64,000 bases of DNA from Toxonevra muliebris (taxonomy: Eukaryota > Arthropoda > Insecta > Diptera > Pallopteridae): positions 148,384,998 through 148,448,997 of the forward strand of contig OY829326.1 in assembly GCA_963691655.1 (NCBI GenBank). Direction: 5' to 3'. The notes under the pieces were generated by a model, which saw nothing but the letters and a program-made list of their open reading frames with translations, was not told the origin of the DNA and made no database searches. Every line of letters starts with the position of its first letter. The stretch's first letter is position 1. A program made the position numbers and the translations under genes. Positions 22,901 to 32,929 of this stretch are shown piece after piece.

Positions 22901-24740
22901 ACAAGAGAGACGTGATGTGGTTGGTCGCTTTCACTTCAACGTCACTGCAGTCGGCGGGAAACACACACAAACACATCAACAACCACACATTTTTATTTAT
23001 GTATATTTCTTCGATTTAGCGTAGACAAGGGAATCCCGTTGACCTTCAAGAATACTTTTATTTATGAATTATCTCTTAGTCTCAGATTAAAATTCAACTT
23101 CATCTTTTTTGTGGAGTAAGAGGATAATTTAAGTTTCGTTGGAAGAGGCATGGAGATTTCTTGTTATAAATTTAACTTGAAATTTGTTGTTAAATTTCAA
23201 CTTAAATGCAAAATCTATGTAATAAGAAAACGTCTCAACTTTCCGAAACTCCTAAGATTACTTAAGTACTTTACTTTGTGGGGCACTATGACCGGTGATT
23301 AAATTTCTAGATTCACTTTTTACAGCCAAGACTACGTTTACTGGATGTAAAAATGATTTTGCCTTAAATAAAACTAAACTTGCAGCCATGTAGTCAACTA
23401 TGAAAAACTTCCTTCCTATATAAATCATCCGTAAGTCTTGATTGGGTCAGACATTATATATTTTAGGTAAACGTCATCTATAGATTATAAATAATATGAC
23501 ATAAAGGGTCCACTGCTTTGCGCCCTTTATGTCATAGCAGTGATGCCGATCTCTGTTTCTAAGTTGTAGCTTCTAATGATATACCATGACAATGTTTATT
23601 ATGAAAAACTCAGTTTTGATCACTTACTTAGTTCGTACTACAACCGATGTTTAGTCTCGACCGCTACGGCAGTCGCCTTTGATATGTGTGCATTGGCACC
23701 AGTTGGTAAAACTGGAACTCCATAAAATGCATTTTGGGTGCGACTGCGCCATTTACGTTCTACTCACAATAAGAAAAACAACTCCAATGCATTCATTCTT
23801 CTGCGGAATATTCAAAATGAGAGAATCATTTTGATGTTAGAATTATTTTTGATTTTTTTTAAATTAATAATAATAATTTATATCTCCTCCAGAATACAGT
23901 GGTCTATTGTTTTTCTTCGAATAAAATGTAGACAGCTTTCTGCCAAAATTTATGCCGCGGCATTAAAAAATAGAAAGTTGCTCAACTTTTTGCGTTTTAA
24001 TTTGGCAATCCACACATGCAGAAGACAATGGAGTTCACTGCATATAAAACCAAGTAACTCAATTACGCTGTAGCCGGACGCAAAAGCAAATTATGGAGTT
24101 TCAGCTTAAAGCAAAGTGCAGTCCGGTTTCCTTTTGGGTCTTTTCAAAGGAGATGAAATTTTTTCTATACTTGACCTAGAACCCGAAAAAAATTATTGCT
24201 CGTGGAAGCAAAAAATTCTCTCACCTCTCCACGAGGAATAATCCATTGCATGCAGGGCCGCCGAGAGAAAATTCGGCCCCGGTGGTGTTAACCTCTGCCG
24301 CCACCTCCCCGCGCCCTTATCTCTTCCCACCACAAATGATACAATAAATATCTATGTATAGGGCAAGGAGAAATCATTTTACACTTTTTAGTCCGTTTTA
24401 AAAACGTGATATATTAAATTTTTTTTTTTTTTATTTTAATTATTACTTTAATTTTTATCAATAACAAAAGTTGAACATACTAGTAACAACAAATTTTTAA
24501 TATGCAATGCAAGAGTATGTGGAGAATTCTCATATTTCAGTTTAAAAAATAATAAATATAACTTACATTTCCAAGTGTTTTTTGAACGTTTTCCATTTTA
24601 ATATTTTAAATAACACTTTTTTTAAGATATTCTTTATTTTTTTATTTCTATTTTATTTATATTATCACAAACACAGAACAACTAATTGTAGCTCATTGCC
24701 CGAAAAAAAGTACGCGCCATTTCGTGCAGGAAACGAAACA
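19901..24740. other. Intergenic, no gene seen
   Basis: There are no supported genes. Short open frames, such as those around 22270-22650, are low-complexity. A perfect 14-bp stem-loop at 23495-23536 is listed separately. A hAT-like terminus (AGGGCCGCCGAGAG) appears alone near 24253. Confidence 0.45.
23495..23536. repeat. Perfect 14-bp inverted repeat
   Basis: TATGACATAAAGGG at 23495-23508 and its exact complement at 23523-23536 flank a 14-nt loop. There is no T-run or gene next to it. Confidence 0.85.
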
Positions 24741-24769
24741 CAATAAGGGTATTCATGTAAGCATATAAC

Positions 24770-25450
24770 CCAGCGTCTACACCTACCAGTGCTGGCATGC
24801 CAGCACTAACACACTCCCACTTTTTCACTAAGCGCCTGGTTATATTGGTGCTCGGTGTTCGACGAACACAAAACATTTTCTCCCGTGCTCGGTCAAGGTG
24901 GTTACATTCAGCTCGTTGCAGAGTTGTTTTTTGTCAAAATATACTCGTTTGCTTAATACGTTTTTGTATGTAATAATACTGTTTTGTAAAATAACTCATT
25001 GCCACTCTGAATACTCGGCGTACTCAGTGTACAATACACCGAGCATATCGTATTCGGTGTGAGAGTGAGTAAAGACTCTCTCTTTGTGTTCGATCCAACA
25101 ACAATTTCATGGTGTTCGCCGAGCATACTCGCAATATAACCACAGCCTAATACACTCACACTTTTTTCATTGGCAGAGTCACTGGCAAGCATATTTCGAT
25201 GCCAATGAATTTTGCCAATGATTTGACGTAAGCAGATAATATTTGACGTTTCTGCAAATTTGTGAGAAAAAACAAAAACTAAGTAGAGTAGAGCGAGCAA
25301 ATTGTTAGAAATGAAATGACATTTTGTTGGAAATGAATTGGCATTATAATTGGCAGGACGCCTACGTTACAAAGACAATTTTTCTGTTTTTTGAACGTTA
25401 ATACGTATTCTGAATTGGTATGCCAGCACTGGCAGGTGTAGGCGCAGTGT
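24770..25450. mobile_element. TIR element with a second TIR element nested inside
   Basis: The outer ends are inverted copies: CTACACCTACCAGTGCTGGC at 24777-24796 and its complement around 25421-25442. Inside, TGGTTATATTGGTGCTCGG at 24837 pairs with an inverted TGGTTATATTGCGAGTATGC ending at 25142, giving an inner element of about 306 bp. Both are non-coding. The sequences bordering the inner element (ACACACTCCCACTTTTTCA before, ACACTCACACTTTTTTCA after) are similar direct copies. Confidence 0.65.
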
Positions 25451-25806
25451 AAATTAACCAAAACGCAACTACATACTTTGCAACTTTACATGAATGTACG
25501 AAGTACGCAAGTGAGTTGTGTACATTTCGTATAAAAAAGTTTTGGGTAAACTGCGAAAAAAAATTTATTTTAAAAAATCCAAAACAAGGTTTGGGAATTA
25601 GTTCAGTTTTATAATTTAAATAATTTTACCCTTACTCCATTTAATTCATTTAATTTAATTTTTTGTGTGTATTCAGAAACACATAACTTTCCGAGGTCGT
25701 TTGCGTATAGAAATTATCGTGCAGCGAGTTTATATAAATACCCTAAACTACTCTCTCACCACAGCTCGCATTCAAAATTCTTTGTTGTACGGTAAGGCCT
25801 TGTAGT

Positions 25807-26432
25807 CAGTAATGGTATTTCCAAAATTCAAATTGTACATAATTTACCAAAAAAAAAAAATTGTACCTAAATGAGCATGAATGTATCTTAAATAATATTT
25901 CATCATAGTTCATCGTTTCTGTAAGTAATATTATTTTCATTTAAAAATTTACAAGTAAAAAAAAAAATAAAATAAACGATCATAACGATTGTAATTCATT
26001 CTCATTTAGATCAATATTTTTTAAATTTTATGAAATATTATGAAAAATGTATTAGTATTGAAATTACAACTGGTTTCTTTACATCAAATTAATCTTTAAG
26101 ATAAATTATTGCCGAACATATACGAAGCACTGAGTCACAAAATTGATCACAAAAAAGTAGATTTTTTTTGGGACACGACAAATCAGAAGGTAAAAGCGGA
26201 GAAAAGTGTTCACTTAATTTTTAAATTTAGTAATATCTAATAGGCCCACATTGGTCAATACAGAAAAAACTTTCTAAAATGCAAAACATATTGTTTTAAA
26301 TAAATGCAGAGCTGACCACTAGGTACTTATTATAGAACATTATTTTTTTTTTCGTAATTTAGGTTTATAATTTTTGTCAAATTGTACCTCAAATGTGTCA
26401 AAAGGTACAATTGTACTTACTTTCCATCACTA
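25807..26432. mobile_element. hAT-type non-autonomous element with 8-bp duplication
   Basis: A perfect 8-bp direct repeat CTTGTAGT lies at 25799-25806 and 26433-26440. The element ends are CAGTAATGG and, inverted, TAGTGATGG. Both are followed by a subterminal TACAATTGTAC / CAAATTGTAC block. An 8-bp duplication with CA/TAGTG ends is typical of hAT elements. The 626-bp interior has no transposase. Confidence 0.85.
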
Positions 26433-26444
26433 CTTGTAGTGCGG

Positions 26445-26875
26445 GAATACCTTTGGGCTAGTGTTGCAGTTTTGGTCTGATTGGATCAAAATTAATAGTT
26501 TCATTTTTGAAAAAAATTATTTTTGTAGTTGGCAAGTTTTAGTAAAGTTTAAATATTTCAATGAATAGTAAATACTAAAACAAAAAAAAAACACAAAATG
26601 TGACGGAGTACACACCGTAAAATTGATACTTTGGGGAATATACATGTCTTTTTCCAAATATTATATGTATGTATTTTTGTTAGATTTTTATATTTGGTTT
26701 ATTAATTCAAAGCTGTTACTTTATGTTTGGACCAAAAAATTATATATGTAATTTTAATTTAATGGCCTAGTGAGAAATGTTTTGTATTTTCGCTTAGCGA
26801 ATGTCATTTCGATTTGAGCCGCCAAATTTTGAAAAGAATTTTGACATAAATCGGGGGATTTTATTATTAGAAGGA
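26445..26875. other. Intergenic, no gene seen
   Basis: AT-rich filler between the hAT-type element and the SINE-like repeat. Confidence 0.4.
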
Positions 26876-26879
26876 CGAG

Positions 26880-27045
26880 ACGACCTGACAGACAGGGACT
26901 GTGACCAATAAAATCTATTGTGCCGAAGCCTCAAGTTATGAAAGAAAAAAAGATAGATCAAAAACCATACCCTAACTAGGAACCGAACCTGCGGCTCCAG
27001 AGACAATAGTTAGAAACGCTGCCACTAAACAGCAGTGGCGATGGT
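26880..27045 (-). repeat. tRNA-headed SINE-like repeat
   Basis: On the minus strand, a TTTAGTGGCAGCG A-box-like stretch (27017-27030) is followed at tRNA spacing by GGTTCGGTTCC, close to the pol III B box (26979-26989). A body containing CATAACTTGAGGCTTCGG and CACAATAGATTTTATTGG comes next. The body recurs on the plus strand at 16533-16620. This order is what a tRNA-derived SINE shows. The 3' tail is not defined. Confidence 0.6.
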
Positions 27046-27329
27046 TAGACCTACATTTTGACGCTTGTTCCGAACGGCAGTGTGGCAATTTACACTTTCT
27101 TATGATGAGAATTCACTTCATATCGTGCGATTACTGTGTTGAAAAAATTTTCTAAAAGTCCTAGGAAGAAACATTTTATATGTGACACCCTGTCGGTTCA
27201 TATTGTTTCCCCTCGCTGGATCGGTGTTAACTTTAAGGTACTAAACGTTCCGGAAACATGGCTTAAACATTCTGTTTAAATATTAAATTTGTTTTGAAAG
27301 CCCAAAATTATTTGAGATCTAAAATGAGT

Positions 27330-27470
27330 TTATGCTGTTGTGGTTGGTAATGGCAAAACCACCATTCGGAATCGGCGTTAAACTGTAGGTCCAACTATAT
27401 GGTATCACAATGGGTCATTCAGGCCTAAGTGTGTCTCTCGACAGTCACTTTAACCTAACCTAATCTACAT
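27330..27470 (+). repeat. SINE/LINE 3' tail fragment ending in AACCTAACCTAA
   Basis: The first half (GTTGGTAATGGCAAAACC, then ATTCGGAATCGG and AAACTGTAGGTCC) resembles the dispersed repeat at 37340-37430. The second half (TGGTATCACAATGGGTC, CTAAGTGTG, AACCTAACCTAA) resembles the 3' end of the LINE at 7866-9300. It is either a truncated LINE or a SINE using that LINE's tail. Confidence 0.6.
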
Positions 27471-27521
27471 AAAGTTGAGTATTTAGTAAATAATAACTGG
27501 AACTCATAAATTCTACATAGT

Positions 27522-28040
27522 GGCTGTTCAGACGGGAGCAAGCATGAAAAGCCTGGGCAGGCGTGTCGTGTTCACATGAGTGCAACCATGACGGACCTTT
27601 TCTGATCAAAAAGGAACGGTGGAATTGGAATTTTGTCACTTTTTCTTGTGCTCATGAAGATAGGTTCTTTTGTTCGCAAAAAATTCTTTTGCATTTATCA
27701 ATTATGTGCCTTAAATATGTACATAAAATTAAATAAAAAATAAAAGCAACAATCTCTTTAGAAATTAAAATACGTTTATAAAAAAATATCAAGAAAATGA
27801 AGACTGTGTGTGCCCTAGATGCGCATTGTTTGTTTGCGTTCATGTTGCCTATTCAACTTCTAAACAATTATGAGGGAAAGTGGCAAAATCGGAACAATAT
27901 GAACATGGAACATTCATCAATGCGCCGATTTTTATTTTATTTTTGGATTTTCTGCGCAACTTTGCTATCTATTTCTCTCTACCTTTTTTTCGACCTCTTT
28001 CTTTCATACAGGCTTCATGCTTGCTCCCGTCTGAACAGCC
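27522..28040. mobile_element. MITE family A, complete copy
   Basis: The termini are long inverted repeats: GGCTGTTCAGACGGGAGCAA (then GCATGAA) at 27522 and its complement ending at 28040. The flanks ACATAGT and ACATAAA may be a decayed duplication. The interior is AT-rich and non-coding. The open frames at 27797-28092 lie within it and are not genes. Other copies are at 4445 (partial) and 39235-40380 (interrupted). Confidence 0.8.
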
Positions 28041-28067
28041 ACATAAAGCTTTAAACAGAATTGTGGC

Positions 28068-28442
28068 TAGTGTTGGTTCGATACTCACATAGTATCGACA
28101 CTTTTACTCATTACTTGTATCGAATAAAAGTATCAATGCCACCGAAAATGTCGGAAAAAGTATCTCAAAGAATCAAGTTTCACTACTAAACACGTAATTG
28201 GAGACAGGCACCTCATACATCATTTCTTTGATCATGATGGCGTGCTCAGTTTTTCGCCATGGTTTTTTGAGATGTTTTAAAACACGTTAATCATATAGAA
28301 ATATTTCAGTTTTTTAAATTAATGTTTCCAAAACCTTTTTTCTTCGATACCAAGTAAAATACTTATGGTATGGCATCGAGTAAAAAAAGTACTTGAATTG
28401 AATGAAAAGTATCGCGTATTTACTTGTATCGAATCACCACTA
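28068..28442. mobile_element. hAT-type MITE with 8-bp duplication
   Basis: The ends TAGTGTTGGTTCGATAC and, inverted, TAGTGGTGATTCGATAC are bordered by ATTGTGGC (28060-28067) and ATTATGGC (28443-28450), a 7/8 match. The motif GTATCGA recurs through both subterminal regions. It is 375 bp with no coding capacity. Confidence 0.8.
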
Positions 28443-28447
28443 ATTAT

Positions 28448-28792
28448 GGCGTACTGACAATTTTACGCGACGCATATAACGATGGAATAGAATTACAGCT
28501 GCCAACGATTTTACATTGACTGGGATCTATTTCTCTGTCCTCGTCAAGCAATAAAGGAACAGGGTTGCATTCAGTAATTGAATATAAATTTAGCTCAGAT
28601 AAAGAAATATTATTGTTATTATTAAAAATTTATAGAGAAAGTACACAAACACGAATTTTCGTATAATATTCATAATATGACCATAAAAATAATAATAGAT
28701 AATAAATAACTGTTGATCGTAGTACTCTGTAATGCTGTTCAGCCGTGTCAATTACGGAGCGTTGTTATGCCGCGTAAAATCTTTGATACGCC
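28448..28792. mobile_element. TIR element abutting the hAT-type MITE
   Basis: The left end GGCGTACTGACAATTTTACG (then CGACGCATA) matches the inverted right end GGCGTATCAAAGATTTTACG (then CGGCATAAC). It is non-coding, ~345 bp, and its first bases overlap the right duplication of the neighbouring element. Confidence 0.6.
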
Positions 28793-28799
28793 GCAATAC

Positions 28800-30372
28800 T
28801 GTTTATAGCTTAAGTTTATAAAAGTATAACCTTGTCAAAAATTGTATAAAATTTTATTAGTGTTAAGGTTTATTCGATTTGCGGGACATTTATGAGTTTC
28901 AACGAATTCCATTAATATAATAAGAGGATTCTTATAAACTTAAAGATGTCTCATAAGCTCATTAACTGCATAAACTCGCCAACATTTATATGCAATTTGA
29001 CAGCAAGTTTACGTATTTAAACTGTCTACACACTTTACAACCTGCTGTACAACACGTGTGACGATGAGTTGAACTGCTATTTTATACACACTTTACAACA
29101 CGTTGTACAATGCGTCGAACAATTTCATTGTTATTTTATTCTTCGTGTTGCAAACAACATAGTAGAAAATGTATGAATTGAATGAGATTAATATCATGGA
29201 GAAATTATATTGGGTCCAAATTCCCTAAGCTAGATTCATAAATTTCATTTGCAACAGCCCTTCACTTTTATCTTTTCTCTTTAATTTTCTTCTATACATT
29301 GTTCTCATGTTATTTATTCTCGTTTTACACTGTCAACTTTAGCATGTTCGTCAATTTTTCTGTTTCATTATTTTCTATTTAGACATTTCGTCACTCATTT
29401 ACATCAAAACTATAAAAATTTATTAAAAATTGAAACGAAAACGAATGAAGTTGTACAACTTCGCTACAAACGATGAACTCGTTGTACAATTGTTGACTCC
29501 GCCTACCAAAAATTGAAATATTTTGATTTTCATCCACCCGATCGACAACCATACTACACAACATAGCTGTGTTGTACAACTCGTTGTATCTTGAGTAGCC
29601 TGCATAATGATAATAGTGTTTGTATTTCAAAAAGTTTTTACAAAAAATGTTCTTAAATTATAATTGTATATTGATTGAATAAAAAACTATTCGACATGGC
29701 CGATGTGCATTAAATCAAAAACAAAAAAGTATGTATTATAGAAATTGTTGAATTTTGCACCCGCGGTTTGTGTCTACGCTACAGCCAAATAAACTAACTT
29801 TTCTTCCAATTCCACGTACTTCCTAAAACAACCCTACGAACGTCTGTCAAAAATAGTATTAAATCCATTTAAATTCAACTCTGCTTCGCATCTTTGCTGC
29901 GTGAAAAACCAAAATAAACACTAAACCTACGAATTGTTTACAAGAAATGCAATATATTTTTATATTCCATTGCATTTACATAATTAAAATTTGCAATCAT
30001 TAATTGTAAATAAGTAAATACTGAAAAGCAGAAAACACACTAAATTTCGAAAAGTTTTACGCGGAAAAGTTAAAAGCAACCAAAAAATGCATTGTGAATT
30101 ACGCGAATAAACGTAATTATGCAAAGGACTGTACCTCAGTAGCGAGCGCGAGTGGTGCTGCTGCTCATTGTTGGCTGCCGTTGGCTCATTGTATGCCACC
30201 AACAGCTGCTCAGAAGCTTTATGCGAAAGTTCAAAGTGTGGAAGCGACAAAAACGAAAAATTCTTAGTTAAATTACACAAAAATTCTGTAAAGTGAACAA
30301 AAAACGTGGTATATTCCTACATCAAGCGCGTTTTTCTGAATGAAATATTAAAATTTCGTACAATTTACAGTC
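28800..30372. other. Intergenic and 5' flank of the 30373 gene
   Basis: A cluster of TTGTACAA palindromes lies at 29044-29580. The stretch 29900-30372 is the likely promoter and 5' UTR of the following gene. I cannot point to a TATA box or initiator with confidence. Confidence 0.4.
29044..29580. repeat. Cluster of TTGTACAA palindromes
   Basis: Exact TTGTACAA occurs at 29103, 29451, 29482 and 29572, with CTGTACAA at 29045. Most are followed or preceded by CG (CGTTGTACAA / TTGTACAACTCG). The cluster may be subterminal repeats of an undetected transposon (ends near 29030 and 29600 are weakly inverted) or binding sites. Confidence 0.5.
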
Positions 30373-31722
30373 ATGACCGCATCACCTGAAAAATCACTGC
30401 TGGGTGCAACTCACAACACACAAAAACATTCCATGCCCTTCTACATTTCTTCGTCCTTATTTCATAATAAACGGCTCAAGCAAAAGCGTTGCAGGTGGGC
30501 AAAGCAAACAGCAGCGTCAGAGCTCCCATCAACGTCTTTAGCTGCAGCAAAACGTAGTAGTAGGGGAGCTACCAACAACTACCACCACCAAAGAACAAAG
30601 ACTGATGAACGTCGCATGCAAAATTTGTCAAAGCTGCAAGCGCAAGTTACAATTGATTTATTGTCCGATGAGGATGTAGCGGAAGTCAATGCTGACAGCA
30701 TTAATAAATGCGTGCAAGAAATAAACGCACATGCATTTATTTCTATGGACGATCAACTGCAGAACCATCACCAGAAGAAGCAGCAGCATTTTCTTGTTTA
30801 TCCCGGACACTTGCAAATATCACAAGTACCAAATATAACGCTCATACCAGTGGCATCAGCCACAATAGCAAACCATGCCATTACCAACATGCAAGCGTCC
30901 ACGCAAAAGCAACGCGTTAAACGCAAACGGAAAGCACATCAGCCCAAGCGACTTTCACAGCCTACAATTATGAACAACGAAAGCATTGTACTCAGCGATG
31001 ATAGCGATATAGAAACGAATACTTCGCGTGTTGCCACATCAACGCCTACACCTTATACCACCGCCACTACTACTACTACATTTAACGCCGCCACTACTAC
31101 TACTATTTCACCTACTTCTATTACTCTAGCACCTTTTGAAGCTGTTACTTCAAAACCGCTACTACAATCTCCGCCCTGCTCCTCTGCAATATCATCTACA
31201 ACCAATGCTACCTACAGTGCTCAAGTTGATGAAGAAGTAACTGTTTCGATTGTACCACGTTCTTCTGCTGCTGGCAGCTGCTCCTCTGCAAAGAAACAAA
31301 CATCATCCGATGAACTCTTTCCCATGCTACCTGACGAAACGACCGTGCACACAGTCATAGCTAATCGCATATACGAACTATCCCTTACCAAGCTACGTGA
31401 GGGGTTAGCCTCATGTGGGATTCCCGAATTTCAAACAAATGGTGGTTCTCAAGTCTCGCCTACACGTCGTAAAGGTGCTCAAGTCACAACACCACCTCTA
31501 GCTATACCAGCGCCAACGCCTATATCATTGAAGCTTTCGAGCGATTTAAGCATATCGTTGATCTCAGACGATGAGGATGATGAACAGTTACAACAGCAGC
31601 TAAGCGCAGAAAAATTCTTGCAAAAGCAACCACAATTGTCAGTACAACAACTGCAGCTACCTGTGGTGCCGGTGTCAATGGACGGGAATTACGTAGCGCC
31701 GCGTCGTCGAAAACTGGGATAA
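30373..31722 (+). CDS. Nuclear-looking protein with three SUMO-interaction-like motifs
   Basis: This is a single-exon, 449-residue frame that I could not match to a named gene. The start was chosen as the first ATG of a long open frame. Three hydrophobic cores each run into acidic/serine tails, as SUMO-interacting motifs do: VTIDLLSDED (92-101), ESIVLSDDSD (203-212) and DLSISLISDDEDDE (391-404). A basic KQRVKRKRK (179-187) is a plausible nuclear localisation signal. A Ser/Thr-rich disordered linker occupies about 213-310. A compact block at ~335-353 (ELSLTKLREGLASCGIPEF) may be the only folded part. The C terminus is basic (PRRRKLG). Codon use and length argue for a real gene. An AATAAA lies at 32841. 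A role in SUMO-dependent nuclear regulation is inference. Confidence 0.75.
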   Translation: MTASPEKSLLGATHNTQKHSMPFYISSSLFHNKRLKQKRCRWAKQTAASELPSTSLAAAKRSSRGATNNYHHQRTKTDERRMQNLSKLQAQVTIDLLSDEDVAEVNADSINKCVQEINAHAFISMDDQLQNHHQKKQQHFLVYPGHLQISQVPNITLIPVASATIANHAITNMQASTQKQRVKRKRKAHQPKRLSQPTIMNNESIVLSDDSDIETNTSRVATSTPTPYTTATTTTTFNAATTTTISPTSITLAPFEAVTSKPLLQSPPCSSAISSTTNATYSAQVDEEVTVSIVPRSSAAGSCSSAKKQTSSDELFPMLPDETTVHTVIANRIYELSLTKLREGLASCGIPEFQTNGGSQVSPTRRKGAQVTTPPLAIPAPTPISLKLSSDLSISLISDDEDDEQLQQQLSAEKFLQKQPQLSVQQLQLPVVPVSMDGNYVAPRRRKLG

Positions 31723-31880
31723 ATTCAACTCGAGTCATCAGTGTTTCACCCATCATTGCATCATTTTTATTATAACACTTCATAACTTTCCAGTTTTTAC
31801 ACAATATTTTCATTCTCTTTTTTATCTCTTTTGTAAATTTGCTTTGAAAATCAATCAATCTCTATTTATGTTAGGTCAGA
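31723..31880 (+). other. 3' flank of the 30373 gene
   Basis: AT-rich probable 3' UTR. No polyadenylation signal of the exact AATAAA type occurs before 32841, so transcript ends are uncertain. Confidence 0.4.
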
Positions 31881-31883
31881 CAG

Positions 31884-32250
31884 CAGTGCGATTAATCGCG
31901 GGTTCTTTTTAATTAAACTACTCCGGTTAAACGATTACATATAATCTTAATTGAATAATCAGAATTTTAATCAATTGATTAAACAGGATCTTGATTAATA
32001 GATTAAGCAGAATCATAATTAATCTATTCATCAGAAATATCACAAATAAAATTCAAATAGACATTTTTCAAAACACAGAAATTTATTTAAGATTTTGCTG
32101 ACAAAACCAAAACCGGTTATTCTCAGGGTAATCAATTAATCAGAATGCCTATTATTTGATTAATTAGAATTTTGTTTAATCAAAAACTTTATGACTCGTT
32201 CAACCGGAATTAGCATGGTCGATAAACTCAATCGTTTAATCGCACTGATC
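31884..32250. mobile_element. TIR element rich in ATTAATC/GATTAA repeats
   Basis: CAGTGCGATTAATCG at the left and the inverted CAGTGCGATTAAACG at the right form termini. The interior is a string of AATCAGAATTTTAATCAATT-like units. No matching target duplication was found. The interior motif recurs, inverted, in the array at 32930-33560. Confidence 0.55.
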
Positions 32251-32840
32251 TATTTTATCACCCTATCCCAGAATCCGTCGTTACAATTATGAGTTTGTAA
32301 CTTTATTAACAAATCGAAAGTTTGTATTCTGGAGTCGCCTAACTGAAATCAAATCGTTATTTTTTCTTTGTATTCTAGTATGTACCCTTTCCAGTTTTTT
32401 AATTTATAGTTGTTCCGACGGATTCTGCATAGGTAATATAGATTTTTCTTTTTCAAAATTTATATTTTAAGTAGTAACGGTGAGATAAAAGAATTTTATA
32501 ATTAGATTTTAATTTGATAGAGCGCAATGAGCATCTACTTACATAAAGTTTTTGTGCTTAAATTAATTGTGCATCGAGTATTTTAGATGAGTATTTTCAA
32601 GCATCGTATATGATAGCTATTGATTTCGAACACTGAATTGTAAGCATTGTAATTTATGAATTGAATATTTTCAATATACGTATATGTACGTATTTAAATA
32701 TTCAAGCGTGAAAGATTTTAACTAAACGTACAAAAGTATTTAACAAAATTAATTATATTTTGTAAACAAGTGATACAAAAAAACAAACAAAGCAAGTTCA
32801 TATTTATGAGAATAATGAAGGAAATACGTATAAATATTTG

Positions 32841-32846
32841 AATAAA
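32841..32846 (+). terminator. AATAAA polyadenylation signal candidate
   Basis: This is the first canonical hexamer downstream of the 30373 gene, about 1.1 kb after its stop, so its use is uncertain. Confidence 0.3.
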
Positions 32847-32929
32847 GATTTAAAAATTTTAAACTCGTTTTATTTAATTATGCGTACAATTTTTCAGAAC
32901 AATTTAAGCTAAGCTATGACCGGAATCCC

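Noticed and set aside
27797..28092. Two overlapping plus-strand frames of 70-85 codons
   Set aside because: They lie within the MITE family A element and its border and have no known motif.
31520..31858. 112-codon minus-strand frame
   Set aside because: It overlaps the 3' end of the 30373 gene on the other strand and is low-complexity.
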